From: a virus
DNA: 64,000 bases
IMG/VR virus record: IMGVR_UViG_3300047551_002099
Location: 1 to 64,000 of that record
Strand: one strand, 5' to 3'
The position numbers and the translations under genes are program-made. Positions 35,069 through 45,302 of the stretch are shown here, piece after piece. The notes under the pieces were generated by a model, which saw only the letters and a program-made list of their open reading frames with translations, did no database searches and was not told the DNA's origin. Within the stretch, counting starts at the first letter, position 1; each line of letters opens with the position of its first letter.

Positions 35069-36145
35069 ATGGCCTACGTACCTAAGACGATTGAAGAAGC
35101 GCAACAGCAGTATCTCCAGGCGCTAGCGGACGCTAATAGCGAAATTAAGATTGACAAGATTCAAGGGTCAGTTGCTTATACCTTTGCTCGGGGTTCCGCT
35201 GCAGTAGCAGTGCTCCAAGACCTAGAACTCAAAAGCCTAGCAGATTCAATCAACCTTTCGACAGCGGTAGGTAGCCAGCTTGACAGTTTCAGTTCTTTTG
35301 GTATCACTCGCTTACCCGCAGCCCGGGCGACTGGCACTGTTCTTTGTTTATCTAAGGAAGAACCAGCAGAACTCCAACCTAACACTTTGGTTACAGAGAT
35401 TAAAAGCGGGCTTCAGTTCACTACGTTAAACACGACCCCTTTAACAATTAGTTATTTAGAAACTCCCGTTCGGGTTCAGGCTCTGTCAACTGGTGCTGCC
35501 TACAATCTCGGCGCTGGGAATATTCTTTACGCTGCCGGACTTCCTTACTTCCGCGCCGTTGTTGGTAATATCCACACGGAGAACAATGAATACCTTGGTA
35601 GTCTTAGCGGCGGTGTTTCTATAGAAGACGACAACGCCTTCAGAAATCGGATAGCTAGCTGGCTGCTGAGCCATACTACAGCTAGCCGCGCGGTGGTGAT
35701 TAACCGGCTCTTATCTTTCCCTGGTGTCACCCGGGCTTATACCTACACTAAAGCCGGGGGTGTTTTAGAAGTCTGGGTGGACTCGCTTCAATCGCTTAAC
35801 CAATCCCAGAAGACCGAGCTGATTAACTACCTCCGGCCTTATACCTCTGACGGTATTGTGATCGCGCTGTCCCAATTGGTTACTGTCCCAGCTAACTTGA
35901 CTCTTGAGATTATTCCTTTTACTGGCAGCAATATGGATGCCACCACCAGCCGCATCCGCCAGATTATCAGTTCCTACATTGCGACTTTAGAAGTTGGGCA
36001 GAGTTTATCCCTTACCACCATTGCTGAGCTGCTCCGACCACTTGCCGTTAGGGTTCGGGTTATTGAACCTAGGGTGGACATTAGAGCAGGTCTAGGAAAG
36101 ATTCTAATCCCAGGCGAAATCATTGTTAAATACCCAATTGAGTAA
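35069..36145 (+). CDS. Baseplate wedge protein, J/gp6-like
   Basis: This 358-aa protein fits the baseplate J/gp6 family. The N-terminal helix carries KIDKIQGSVAYTFARGSAAV and DSFSSFGITRLPAARATGTV. A strand-rich part has PVRVQALSTGAAYNLGAGNI. Then comes DDNAFRNRIASWLLSHTTAS with RLLSFPGVTRAYTYTKAGGV, the family hallmark 'E.D..fR.Ri...l.s...Gs...v...l..v.GV'. In contractile tails it forms the ring with gp25 and gp53/gp7 analogues. Adjacent to the gp25-like gene as expected. Confidence 0.82.
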   Translation: MAYVPKTIEEAQQQYLQALADANSEIKIDKIQGSVAYTFARGSAAVAVLQDLELKSLADSINLSTAVGSQLDSFSSFGITRLPAARATGTVLCLSKEEPAELQPNTLVTEIKSGLQFTTLNTTPLTISYLETPVRVQALSTGAAYNLGAGNILYAAGLPYFRAVVGNIHTENNEYLGSLSGGVSIEDDNAFRNRIASWLLSHTTASRAVVINRLLSFPGVTRAYTYTKAGGVLEVWVDSLQSLNQSQKTELINYLRPYTSDGIVIALSQLVTVPANLTLEIIPFTGSNMDATTSRIRQIISSYIATLEVGQSLSLTTIAELLRPLAVRVRVIEPRVDIRAGLGKILIPGEIIVKYPIE

Positions 36146-38721
36146 TGATAGACAACCGACAGATATTACAGCTTTCCCGTCTTGGCTACTACGAAGTGCT
36201 GCTGACCCATGCTGGGCAGATGTCTGTACCGACAGAAGACTGTCTATTTTTGGACTGGGATTTAACTACCTTTGACCCTGACTTGCCCGCCCGTTCAGTT
36301 AGCTATTCGTTTGCCCGGCGGGAGAATCGCTGCATTAAGGTTGATTACAAACCTTTCCAAACTAACGTCCGGTTGTCCCACCCTGTTAAGTTATCGAGCA
36401 AAGCGCGTTTAAGTTCTACTGTAACCGTTAGTAACTACAACGTAATTACGAACACAGACCTCACTGAAGCAGAGCTCCGCATTGCTAACTATGAGCAGCC
36501 TGACGGGTTCAATTACTTCACACTTAATCGTGAAGTCTTTGTAGGTGACGGCGTCGCTGAGTACGTTTATAACGCTACGCAAACGGCAGACGACCTTCTA
36601 ACGATTAAAACGATTAATAAACTTCCTGTCAGTCAAGCCTACACCTATCTTTTAGACGGCCCTACCATTGATAACTACAACCAGAGGCAGACTTACCAGG
36701 CTTTATCCAAACTTTATCAATCAGATACCCGTGACGGGCTAGTTCCAGGCAGTAGTATTGCCACTGACATGGGACATAAAAACCCAGCTAACGTTGCTTG
36801 GGCTTTGCTGTATGCCTGCTCAACCAGAGCCGACCTTTATGTTTTACTGATTCTGCGGGGATTAGTAGAAGAAGCATTCCGCCGGGGTTACTTAACTCGA
36901 ATAGCCGAAGGGGACATCCAAATCAATCCGAACGCGTATTGGGGATTCGAGGATTCTTTTTTGCCTGGGGCATTACAGGATGACTCAATTCGGGACATTG
37001 GGGATAACGCGCTGTTGGGCTGGGCAGTCTGCTCAGCTATCCGGTATCTCCAAGACCGCCGGCCTTTAGATAGTAACTTGATAACTGGGAAGTACCGGGA
37101 CTTTGATAAGGCTTTAACCCAATTTGCGTTGTCTTTAGGTTACCTCTGCGCTTACGCTATTTCCCCTATCGTTTGGTGGAGTTGTGCCCGCTTTGAGTCT
37201 GGGTCCTTTAACTACGAAGCGGTCTCTTTAAAAGCTTCCTATTTAAGCGATATATTTCTAAACGAGCTGTTGCAGATTAAGTACGACACATTTATCCATA
37301 CTCAAGCAGCGCGGCTCCACGAAGCGATTAGCTACGCCCCAGAAGAGACTAAAGACCCTTACTACAACTCTTTTATTGACTATTCACATAACAGCAGCCA
37401 AGTTTACCGGCTGTACTGGAGTTGGAAGTTTGATGATATTATCCTAGACATTGAATTATCTAAGTACATCCCTGACGCCACCTACCTAGACAGTTACGTC
37501 GGTTATCTCTATATGGTAGAGGATTTGCCTTTACCTACTTGGTTAAATGACCTTGCTGACCAAAGAGCAGAAGTTTTGAATGCTACTGATATCACCGCTG
37601 CCAGAAGTTTAAATACTAAGAGCTTCTTACCACTCCTGCTGGGTATGTCGCTTTATAACGCTAAAAGCCCCACGAACTTTTATTACTACTGTCACGAAGC
37701 TACGGCCAAAGTCACCTATGTTCTTAACGAATTGAGACGGATGTGGCCGGTGGGGTATCAGTGGACTAACACAGAAGTTCTTAATACCGTGACCAGCGTT
37801 CTAGGGTCAATGCTCTATGCTGAAGCCAGTCTTTATTATGATTACTACTTACTTTACTTCCTAATTAGAGACGGGCTGGCGTTGGATAAGGCGCAAGGCG
37901 ACCAAGCCCGAAATTGGGTTAGTCTATTTATTCAATCTAAGTCTTTAACCTCAGACCAATTTATAACGACTTGGACCTATGAGTATCTAAACCGGGACAT
38001 CAATCAACATGATGACTTGCAGGCTTTCCTGCGCCAGCAGTTTGCTTATGAAAGCCTAACCATTACCCATCCAACGCCGGCGGATTACAGCACCTTAGAC
38101 AACTTTGACTTAATTGAAGATGATTTCTTTAACTACACCTCCGAAAGTAATAACTACGAAGACGAAGTTTTCAGTGAAGCAGAGAACCGCAGCATTGTTT
38201 ATAAACCGGGTTCTGCAGTTGACCTTTCCGCTGATTACGGTATTGACACCAATGAGCGTGTTAACGCCTACGGCGACTTCGTCCAACGGCGTGTGCCCGG
38301 CTTTCCCTACCGTAACTGCTTAATTAGCTTTAATATCTTTAATTGCTCAGACTCGCTCCTGTTGAATACCGAGTACTACGACATGCCGGTAACGGAGCGA
38401 TTAATGTACCGGCCCTATTTATCAATTTCTGACCCGGATGCGCCTGACTGTAGTCATGACTATTGGTATAATCCAGACCTTTATATCTTAGATGGGCCTG
38501 TCATGTTGAAAAGATTACATGATTACATCCCGAAGACAACGATTATCTTAAACGACCAACTAGTGCCACATCTAGATACAGTCCTCTATAACACAATGCC
38601 GGCGGGGGTGGGCTACAGGGTAGTAGCTAATAACTACTATATTGAAGTTAAGGACAAGATTGTCACTGATACTTGGTTCTTTGACGACTACGACCGCTTA
38701 GAGAATACCGTTTACACTTAG
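36145..38721 (+). CDS. Large baseplate/fibre-region protein, function unknown
   Basis: This 858-aa protein overlaps the previous stop by one base. It is rich in Tyr, Asp and Leu with few Gly, mostly helical in the middle (residues about 200-600), and beta-rich at both ends (SVSYSFARRENRCIKVDYKP; VPHLDTVLYNTMPAG). No known motif is visible. By position it may take the part of wedge proteins gp7/gp8 or of a fibre attachment protein, as inference only. Confidence 0.6.
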   Translation: MIDNRQILQLSRLGYYEVLLTHAGQMSVPTEDCLFLDWDLTTFDPDLPARSVSYSFARRENRCIKVDYKPFQTNVRLSHPVKLSSKARLSSTVTVSNYNVITNTDLTEAELRIANYEQPDGFNYFTLNREVFVGDGVAEYVYNATQTADDLLTIKTINKLPVSQAYTYLLDGPTIDNYNQRQTYQALSKLYQSDTRDGLVPGSSIATDMGHKNPANVAWALLYACSTRADLYVLLILRGLVEEAFRRGYLTRIAEGDIQINPNAYWGFEDSFLPGALQDDSIRDIGDNALLGWAVCSAIRYLQDRRPLDSNLITGKYRDFDKALTQFALSLGYLCAYAISPIVWWSCARFESGSFNYEAVSLKASYLSDIFLNELLQIKYDTFIHTQAARLHEAISYAPEETKDPYYNSFIDYSHNSSQVYRLYWSWKFDDIILDIELSKYIPDATYLDSYVGYLYMVEDLPLPTWLNDLADQRAEVLNATDITAARSLNTKSFLPLLLGMSLYNAKSPTNFYYYCHEATAKVTYVLNELRRMWPVGYQWTNTEVLNTVTSVLGSMLYAEASLYYDYYLLYFLIRDGLALDKAQGDQARNWVSLFIQSKSLTSDQFITTWTYEYLNRDINQHDDLQAFLRQQFAYESLTITHPTPADYSTLDNFDLIEDDFFNYTSESNNYEDEVFSEAENRSIVYKPGSAVDLSADYGIDTNERVNAYGDFVQRRVPGFPYRNCLISFNIFNCSDSLLLNTEYYDMPVTERLMYRPYLSISDPDAPDCSHDYWYNPDLYILDGPVMLKRLHDYIPKTTIILNDQLVPHLDTVLYNTMPAGVGYRVVANNYYIEVKDKIVTDTWFFDDYDRLENTVYT

Positions 38722-38727
38722 AACATC

Positions 38728-41700
38728 ATGGCTGTAGCAGACGATTATGAATCGCTGAGAATACCAGTATTAGAAGGTATTAATGATGACCCTCAAGAGC
38801 CTAACTATTTAGACAACGGTCGGGGGTGTAATGGTTCTTTCTTTGTGGACCGCTACAATGCACTAATCGATATTCTTAAAGGCATTCCTGAAGGTCCTCC
38901 GGGTCCTCAAGGAGTTCAAGGTAACCCAGGGCCTCAAGGTATTCAGGGAGTTCAAGGGCTTGTTGGGCCAGAAGGGCCCCAAGGAGAGCCGGGCCTAGCA
39001 GGTATTACTTGGCGCACAGGTGATGGAGTTCCCAGTGACTCCTTAGGAGTAAATAACGACTTATACCTAGACCTACTGACGGGAGACGTCTATAAGCGTA
39101 TCAATGGAGTCTACTATACCGTCCTTAATCTTATTGGGCCGGCTGGCCCAGAAGGGCCCCAAGGCGACCCTGGCTTAGACGGTTTGGACGGGATTAACGG
39201 TGCTACTATCCGGGTAGGCGGCACCACCCCAGATAATACTTTAGGTAACAACGGGGATTACTATATTGTCTCTACGTCAGGCGACTTACACCTCAAAAGT
39301 GGTGGCGCGTACTCTGTTGTAGCTAACTTAAAAGGCCCCCAAGGTATTCAAGGTATCCAAGGTATTCAAGGTATCCAAGGAGAGCCTGGAACTTCTATTA
39401 CGGTCGTCGGAACGCTTGCTAACGTGGGAGACCTCCCAGTAAGCTCTACAGTAGGGAGTACCTACTTAGTAGGTGGTTCGGGAGGAGACCTCTACGTTTG
39501 GAGTGAAAATAATACCTGGGTAAATCTAGGACCCTTCCAAGGCCCGGTTGGCCCCCAAGGTTTGAAAGGGGATACTGGCGACACTGGCCCTCAAGGTATA
39601 CAAGGTATACAAGGTATACAGGGTATACAAGGGCCTTCTGGGAACGTTTGGCGGAGCGGGCCTGTTAATCCCTCAAACGGAACTGGGGTAGATGACGATT
39701 ACTACGTCAATACTACCAGTGGGGATGTCTTTAAACGGGCTGCGGGTGCCTACGTTTTGCAGGGTAATATTAAAGGGCCGATCGGCGACCCTGGGCCTCA
39801 AGGTAACCCAGGCGATCAAGGGCCCCAAGGCCCCATCGGGGTAGCAGGGACTGTTTGGCGGAGTGCTGGGGCAGTTCCTAGTAATAGCCTTGGGGTAGAC
39901 GGAGATTATTACCTAAACACCGCCACCGGAGACGTACTCAGACGGACGTCTGGAGTTTATGTTCTACAAGGTAATATCAAAGGGCCGATTGGTGACCAAG
40001 GTATTCAAGGGCCTCAAGGTGACCCTGGCCCTCAAGGTAATACGGGTATTCAAGGGCCGACCGGGCCGGCTGGGGATAAAGCTGGTGTTAAATACTACTA
40101 CTCATCTACCACAACGGAAGGCGACCCTGGCAACGGGACGTTCCGCTTTAGCTCCACTATTCTAGGAGCGATTACCTACCTTTATATTGACAACGCGGAT
40201 TTTAATAACACTAACCAGACAGCTTGGTACAATGCCTGGGATGATTCTACCTCTACCATTAAGGGCCAGCTCTACGTTACAGGTAACACCGGCGGCAGCG
40301 CGGCGATGGCAGTGTTTAACATCACTGGGGATGTCATTATCGCCTCTGGCTACTACAAGGTGCCAGTTTTAAACGTTACTGGCACGCTACCCGCTAACGG
40401 GGAGGTATGCACGATTACCTTTGTGCCGGCAGGCTATAAAGGTGACCAAGGCATCCAAGGTATTCAGGGAATCCAAGGAGAGACAGGCACTCAAGGGCCC
40501 CAAGGTAACCCAGGAGTTAACGGAGCTACCGGGCCAGCCGGCGCGACAGGAGATAAAGGTGGTATTAAATATGTCTACTCCACGACAACCACAGACGCTG
40601 ACCCTGGCAGTGGAATATTCCGGCTGAACAACGCGACGGTGGGCAGTGTCACTTTTATCTATATAGATAACGTGGACTCCGGCGGGGTCTCCCGAACGAA
40701 CTGGTATGACACCTGGGATGACTCAACTTCTACAACCAAAGGGCATCTCTACATCGCAGCTAACTCATCTAGTAACGCAACTCAACTGGTTTATAACGTT
40801 ACTGCGGTTACAGTAGCTACTGGGTACTACAAGATAGCGGTCAGTTACGTCAGCGGGGTTAACACCTTAGCAAATAATGATGCTTGTACCTTGACCTTTG
40901 TGCCTACTGGAACAAAAGGAGATACAGGCCCTCAAGGGACTCAAGGGATTGAAGGTCCAGCTGGCGCTGGTGGCCTCCGAGTTGGTCTACGTTATAACTT
41001 CTCAACCATCACTAATGCCACCGGTATTGCGGCAGGAACGATTCGGTACAACAGCTCAACAGTAAGCTCTGTAACAGTATTGTTCATTGCTAATACCGAC
41101 GTTATGGGGCTTACCCAGAACACTTGGTTAGCCGGGCTAGATGATTCGTCGAATACTAATAACCGGGGGCTCATCACCATCATGGGAGCTGACCCAACTA
41201 GCAACACTGCAACAGTCTTTAAAGTAACCGGGGTTGCTACTGTTTTCTCAACTTATACTTCTGTAGCGGTTACCTACGTTTCTGGCACCCGGCCTGCGGA
41301 TGCACAAGCATTAGCAGTTGAATTTAGTCCAGCAGGAGACCTTGGTCCTACTGGCCCCGATGGAGCTACCGGGCCAGCCGGGCCGGCAGGCCCCGCGGGG
41401 ACTACTGGCGCCACTGGGGCTGATGGCGGCTGGCAGAGTGCCCAAACAGTAACGACCTTTACCGCAAGTGGTAACCTGACGGCTACCCACGTTGGGCACC
41501 TAGTCAGAAGCAACTCGGCTTCAAACATTACGTTAACCATTACTCAGTTCACTCCAACTACTGGGGTTCATATTGACTTAATGCGTTACGGCACCGGTGG
41601 GTTAACGATTGCTGCCGCGGCTGGAGTAACGATTCGGAGTGTAGCCAGCTATCGGGGTCTAAACTTCCAATACTCCTGTGCGTCTCTAGTCCACCTGGGA

Positions 41701-41739
41701 AGTAACGAATGGCTATTGGCTGGAGACCTTAAAGCATAG
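38728..41739 (+). CDS. Collagen-like tail fibre with repeated beta domains
   Basis: This 1,003-aa protein contains several Gly-X-Y blocks (for example [16 protein letters not shown] and repeated GIQGIQG), which fold as a collagen-type triple helix and show it is a trimeric fibre. Between blocks are four copies of a short about 45-aa unit ([60 protein letters not shown] and [20 protein letters not shown], each followed by TGDV or SGDL). Three copies of an about 120-aa beta domain follow ([36 protein letters not shown] and the more diverged [18 protein letters not shown]). The C-terminal about 75 residues look like a fibre tip. It precedes a lectin-like protein. A host-recognition fibre is likely. 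Confidence 0.85.
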   Translation: MAVADDYESLRIPVLEGINDDPQEPNYLDNGRGCNGSFFVDRYNALIDILKGIPEGPPGPQGVQGNPGPQGIQGVQGLVGPEGPQGEPGLAGITWRTGDGVPSDSLGVNNDLYLDLLTGDVYKRINGVYYTVLNLIGPAGPEGPQGDPGLDGLDGINGATIRVGGTTPDNTLGNNGDYYIVSTSGDLHLKSGGAYSVVANLKGPQGIQGIQGIQGIQGEPGTSITVVGTLANVGDLPVSSTVGSTYLVGGSGGDLYVWSENNTWVNLGPFQGPVGPQGLKGDTGDTGPQGIQGIQGIQGIQGPSGNVWRSGPVNPSNGTGVDDDYYVNTTSGDVFKRAAGAYVLQGNIKGPIGDPGPQGNPGDQGPQGPIGVAGTVWRSAGAVPSNSLGVDGDYYLNTATGDVLRRTSGVYVLQGNIKGPIGDQGIQGPQGDPGPQGNTGIQGPTGPAGDKAGVKYYYSSTTTEGDPGNGTFRFSSTILGAITYLYIDNADFNNTNQTAWYNAWDDSTSTIKGQLYVTGNTGGSAAMAVFNITGDVIIASGYYKVPVLNVTGTLPANGEVCTITFVPAGYKGDQGIQGIQGIQGETGTQGPQGNPGVNGATGPAGATGDKGGIKYVYSTTTTDADPGSGIFRLNNATVGSVTFIYIDNVDSGGVSRTNWYDTWDDSTSTTKGHLYIAANSSSNATQLVYNVTAVTVATGYYKIAVSYVSGVNTLANNDACTLTFVPTGTKGDTGPQGTQGIEGPAGAGGLRVGLRYNFSTITNATGIAAGTIRYNSSTVSSVTVLFIANTDVMGLTQNTWLAGLDDSSNTNNRGLITIMGADPTSNTATVFKVTGVATVFSTYTSVAVTYVSGTRPADAQALAVEFSPAGDLGPTGPDGATGPAGPAGPAGTTGATGADGGWQSAQTVTTFTASGNLTATHVGHLVRSNSASNITLTITQFTPTTGVHIDLMRYGTGGLTIAAAAGVTIRSVASYRGLNFQYSCASLVHLGSNEWLLAGDLKA
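39340..39380 (+). repeat. 9-bp tandem repeat in collagen-like fibre
   Basis: CAAGGTAT(T/C) recurs about four and a half times in tandem, encoding Gly-Ile-Gln triplets. Such short repeats can expand or contract by slippage. Confidence 0.9.
39592..39632 (+). repeat. Second 9-bp tandem repeat in collagen-like fibre
   Basis: CA(A/G)GGTATA recurs about four and a half times, again encoding Gly-Ile-Gln. The third codon position differs from the array at 39340 (ATA instead of ATT/ATC), so the two arrays expanded independently. Confidence 0.9.
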
Positions 41740-41742
41740 ACT

Positions 41743-42666
41743 ATGCCTTACACCATCGGGTTCCACAAGTTTAATCCTCCTTACTGGACGGCACAAGAAG
41801 TCTTCAATGAAGGCGGGTCTATCAGCCTGTGGTTATCTGGAAACACTGCTGATAATTATCAAGGAACGCTACCAACGACTATTACTAAAGACGGGGCGGG
41901 TTATGTTTCTGCTTGGTCTAGTAGTTGGGGCGCAGCAGTAACAAACGCTGGTGGGTCGTCTGTAAAACCATATGTTGTTGGGGGTAACCCTTATATAACT
42001 TTCCCTAACAACACATTCCTAAACGTGGGGCAAGAGGTAGTCATTAACCCCTTGACGACGTCTAGCCCAGCGAACAACATCGCTGCCTTCTTTTTAGTAG
42101 TTAGCATAAACGCGGCGTACTTTGGATATAACAAAAGCTGGTCGTTGCTTGCTTCTTATAATGGTTCTAACCCTAACTACTTCCATTCATTTGCGTATCT
42201 ACAATCCGACTCGACCGACCGGTTTTGGTTTGGTCAGCGAGCTCAAACAGCAACAGGCTCTGGGCAAAATATTCAGAGTCAGATGTACAGCTCTAATTTA
42301 ATTTTTAATGATAAATACACTCTTATTACTGGCTTCATTAATAATAACAGCTCAACCTTCCAAGCGTCGTCCTATTTCTATAACGCTGACGGTTACGGAA
42401 ATCTAGTAAGTCAGACTACTAACATTACAGGAATACCCTCAGCTAACTACGGTAATCTGACCGCTACCACCTTAAATACCATTCCTGGTGGGGATGCGAC
42501 TACTTTAGGGCTAACCAGCTACTTTAACTGTCACGAACTTTTACTAGCTGACCTAACCTACTCCTCTAATCTATTCACAAAGGTGGAGGGGTCTATGGCT
42601 TGGAAGTATGGGATTCCTCTACCTAACACTCACCCCTACTATAGCTCTGCTCCTTTACTTGTTTAA
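41743..42666 (+). CDS. Lectin-like (concanavalin/LamG-type) tail tip protein
   Basis: This 307-aa protein follows the fibre gene by three bases. Its C-terminus, VEGSMAWKYGIPLPNTHPYY, matches the closing strand of LamG/concanavalin A-like domains in phage and environmental proteins ('vEgylAwKwgl...lp..HPY'). Upstream comes a beta-sandwich with NIAAFFLVVSINAAYFGY and YNGSNPNYFHSF, then STDRFWFGQRAQTATGSG. It is rich in Asn, Ser, Thr, Gly and Tyr, as glycan-binding tip proteins usually are. Likely a receptor-binding protein. The fold is well supported, the ligand is unknown. Confidence 0.72.
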   Translation: MPYTIGFHKFNPPYWTAQEVFNEGGSISLWLSGNTADNYQGTLPTTITKDGAGYVSAWSSSWGAAVTNAGGSSVKPYVVGGNPYITFPNNTFLNVGQEVVINPLTTSSPANNIAAFFLVVSINAAYFGYNKSWSLLASYNGSNPNYFHSFAYLQSDSTDRFWFGQRAQTATGSGQNIQSQMYSSNLIFNDKYTLITGFINNNSSTFQASSYFYNADGYGNLVSQTTNITGIPSANYGNLTATTLNTIPGGDATTLGLTSYFNCHELLLADLTYSSNLFTKVEGSMAWKYGIPLPNTHPYYSSAPLLV

Positions 42667-42671
42667 TTATT

Positions 42672-43478
42672 ATGGCTGTATCTCCAATCGTTATACTAGG
42701 TGACCAATTTACAGGTAGCGGCTCTGATGACACTACCCAAGGTTTTCGTAAGTACAACACACACGTTCATAGTGAAGCCCGGGTCACTGACTTTCTAGCC
42801 TACGACGTGGCAATGGCAGACCCAGTTTATCTATATAACGTTGACGACCAGCTTGTTTACAACACCATCACCCCGCCAGAGATTACCTATCTTTCTGCTA
42901 CCCAACTTAGGTTAAGCACTACGGTTAATCAAACCTTAACAGACACGGTTCTTTATGTAAAAGCGCCGAAGGAAGAACCGGAAACCGCGGTTGTCATTCG
43001 GGGAGTCACGATTGAAGCAGGGTCCAATATTATTGAATTCACTGGTGATTTATCCAGTGGGTTTATCGCGGACAGTCAACTCCAAGCGCTATCCGCCGAC
43101 CAACTTAACCATACATTTACGATACCGTCAGGGGTGGCTAACTATACCTACCCGTTGGTTTTCCCCTCTGCTAATAAAACTTGGGTACGCTCCCTAGCTA
43201 TTGCGTCTCACCACGGTAAAGGGATTTACCAACTTATAGCCAAGCGGGAAAACCAAGAACGGCTGTTGGTGGACATTGACATCCAAAACCCTGGTGTTAT
43301 CCACAACGTAGACCTTACCGATGCTAGTGTTGACGGCTCAGTCTTTAGTTATCCTAATAACTTACTGCCCAGCCCGCTAGATGAATATAGCTACTTAAAC
43401 TTTAAGGTTCTCCAAACAGAGCCGACTATAAACCATGTTGTAGTTAGTCTCTCTTTGGAAATTCAGAAGGTACTATAA
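42672..43478 (+). CDS. Tail fibre-module protein, function unknown
   Basis: This 268-aa protein lies between the lectin-like gene and the terminase. It is beta-rich and has DQFTGSGSDDTTQGFRKYNT and THVHSEARVTDFLAYDV near the start. Two domains of strands follow without clear motifs. Likely a virion or fibre-associated component by position. No family recognised. Confidence 0.55.
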   Translation: MAVSPIVILGDQFTGSGSDDTTQGFRKYNTHVHSEARVTDFLAYDVAMADPVYLYNVDDQLVYNTITPPEITYLSATQLRLSTTVNQTLTDTVLYVKAPKEEPETAVVIRGVTIEAGSNIIEFTGDLSSGFIADSQLQALSADQLNHTFTIPSGVANYTYPLVFPSANKTWVRSLAIASHHGKGIYQLIAKRENQERLLVDIDIQNPGVIHNVDLTDASVDGSVFSYPNNLLPSPLDEYSYLNFKVLQTEPTINHVVVSLSLEIQKVL

Positions 43479-43480
43479 CA

Positions 43481-45262
43481 ATGGCAGGGTTAGATAACTC
43501 CTTGGACTTCAGCAACTTTTTTGAAGAGTTAGCTGCTGAAGTCCGACAAGAATACTCAACTGACTGCGCTGCTACCAATATCATGGAGTTCCTTGAGAAC
43601 GAAGTGGATATTACCAGCTGGTTAGGGGAAGGGGGAAGTTTAACACCACAACAAAGAACCATTTTAAAGATTTACGATGGGCTTGAGTTAGACGATGACG
43701 AGCTGGCACTGGTAGAAGCTTGGAAAGCACTAGATAGGACAACCTACGACTTTGAGTTAGGGCCTAAGTCACGGCAAGCTTTTGTGATGGAGGCAGGGCG
43801 CAGCTCAGGAAAAAGTTTTTTAGGTAGTATTATCTTGGGTTACGAGTGGTATAAGCTTTGCATGATGCCTAACCCCCAAGCGTTTTTTGGAGTAGCTGCA
43901 TCTACCCTTATTTCTATCTATTGCTTAGCCCCGTCATCTACCCAAACCAAGAAAACCATCTTTGGGATTTCTAAGGCATTTCTAAACTATATCCCTAAGA
44001 TTAAACGTCTAATTGATAACAAAAGTATCGTCGTTGGGGAAGAAGAAATTAAGTACCCTGAAAAGCTACTGTACATCTACGCCGGGAACAGCAAAGGGAG
44101 CACCCAGGTCGGTAGCCGTGTCATTCTAATGGTTATGGATGAGGTAGCTCGTTTTGAGTCTAAAGATGGGGACTCTAACGCCTTGGAACTATGGTCTAAC
44201 GTAGGGGTGTCAGGTATCACCTTTGGGGAGTTTGCTCGACGGGTAGCTATCTCTTCAGCGTGGGAAGAAGGTGACGCTATTCAAAAGCTGTGGAATGCCT
44301 CTAAGTTAGAAGACTCTTGGATTGGTTTTCGTTTTCGTACTTGGGACGTTAACCCCAAAATGGATAGGGACAACCCTATCATCGCTTCGGAGTATAACTT
44401 AGACGCATCTAATGCAAAGCTTGAGTTTGAAGGTGACCGTTCAGCCAATGCCTATTCTTTCTTTGCTGAGCAAGAGGTTCACCGAGCCTTCAGAGGTCGA
44501 GTACGTTGTGATATTCAAGTGATGCCATCGTTAGGTGACGGGCTGATCCGCTTGGAAGCAAAGTCCGTTGAGCAGTTCAGCGGGTTGACCTATATGCACT
44601 TAGACCCGGCGGTAGTGCGGGATGCTTATGCTATGTGTTTTGGCCACGGGGAAACCAACAGCGGTGGTCAAAAGATTGTAGTCATAGATGGACTCGCGGC
44701 TTGGGAGCCTAAACCAGGAGAAGTTGTTAGTTTATTAAACGTTTATGACATTATTTATAGTATTCATGGTCAGCGTCCAATACATAAAGTAACCACTGAC
44801 CACGCGCAACAAGCAGAGACAATTCAACGACTACGGATGAATGGGCTGAACGCCAGCAGTCTATTCTTTTCCAACCGGCTGCAAGTTGAGATTTACGATG
44901 CCACTCGTAAGCTGTTACATGAAGACCGACTGATTCTGCCTAAGGACTCCCCCTGGTCAAACTTGCTGCGCCACGAAATGATGACCATTCAGTACGACCG
45001 GCAGAAAAATAAGATTTACCATAATCCCGATTCCAGTAAAGACGTTCTTGACTGCCTATGTTCTGTGGTTTGGCATATCGCTGGCAACCAAATAGGTAGC
45101 GCTAATTCTGTTGTTATTTCCAAACGGCAGACTCTATTTAACCAAGCAATGGATAAGTTCGGTCGGACAGTAGACGATGATGATTTTGTCACTAGCCGCC
45201 GGGAGGTCGTTAGAAGCGCCCGTACCGTAAAAAGCGGGCTGTTTGACGAGTACGATTTTTAG
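43481..45262 (+). CDS. terL: Terminase large subunit
   Basis: This 593-aa motor and nuclease cuts and packages phage DNA into the prohead. The ATPase domain has a P-loop G106-RSSGK-S112 and a Walker B segment VILMVMDE ending at D220-E221. An SAA/coupling-type motif (VAISSAWEEGD) follows. The RNase H-like nuclease has LDPA (D375), a middle VTTDHAQQAE and a late KDVLDC with D524, the three acidic positions expected. It follows fibre genes rather than the portal, a rearranged order. No small terminase gene is visible in the window. Confidence 0.9.
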   Translation: MAGLDNSLDFSNFFEELAAEVRQEYSTDCAATNIMEFLENEVDITSWLGEGGSLTPQQRTILKIYDGLELDDDELALVEAWKALDRTTYDFELGPKSRQAFVMEAGRSSGKSFLGSIILGYEWYKLCMMPNPQAFFGVAASTLISIYCLAPSSTQTKKTIFGISKAFLNYIPKIKRLIDNKSIVVGEEEIKYPEKLLYIYAGNSKGSTQVGSRVILMVMDEVARFESKDGDSNALELWSNVGVSGITFGEFARRVAISSAWEEGDAIQKLWNASKLEDSWIGFRFRTWDVNPKMDRDNPIIASEYNLDASNAKLEFEGDRSANAYSFFAEQEVHRAFRGRVRCDIQVMPSLGDGLIRLEAKSVEQFSGLTYMHLDPAVVRDAYAMCFGHGETNSGGQKIVVIDGLAAWEPKPGEVVSLLNVYDIIYSIHGQRPIHKVTTDHAQQAETIQRLRMNGLNASSLFFSNRLQVEIYDATRKLLHEDRLILPKDSPWSNLLRHEMMTIQYDRQKNKIYHNPDSSKDVLDCLCSVVWHIAGNQIGSANSVVISKRQTLFNQAMDKFGRTVDDDDFVTSRREVVRSARTVKSGLFDEYDF

Positions 45263-45285
45263 TTTAGGTTGAGAGTAGTAAGCCA

Positions 45286-45300
45286 CACGAACGGTTCGTG
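45286..45300. repeat. 15-bp palindrome, copy 3 (centre G), just upstream of a start codon
   Basis: CACGAAC-G-GTTCGTG ends two bases before the ATG at 45303, where the ribosome-binding region should be. The arms are identical to those at 14242 and 25004. Confidence 0.75.
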
Positions 45301-45302
45301 CA

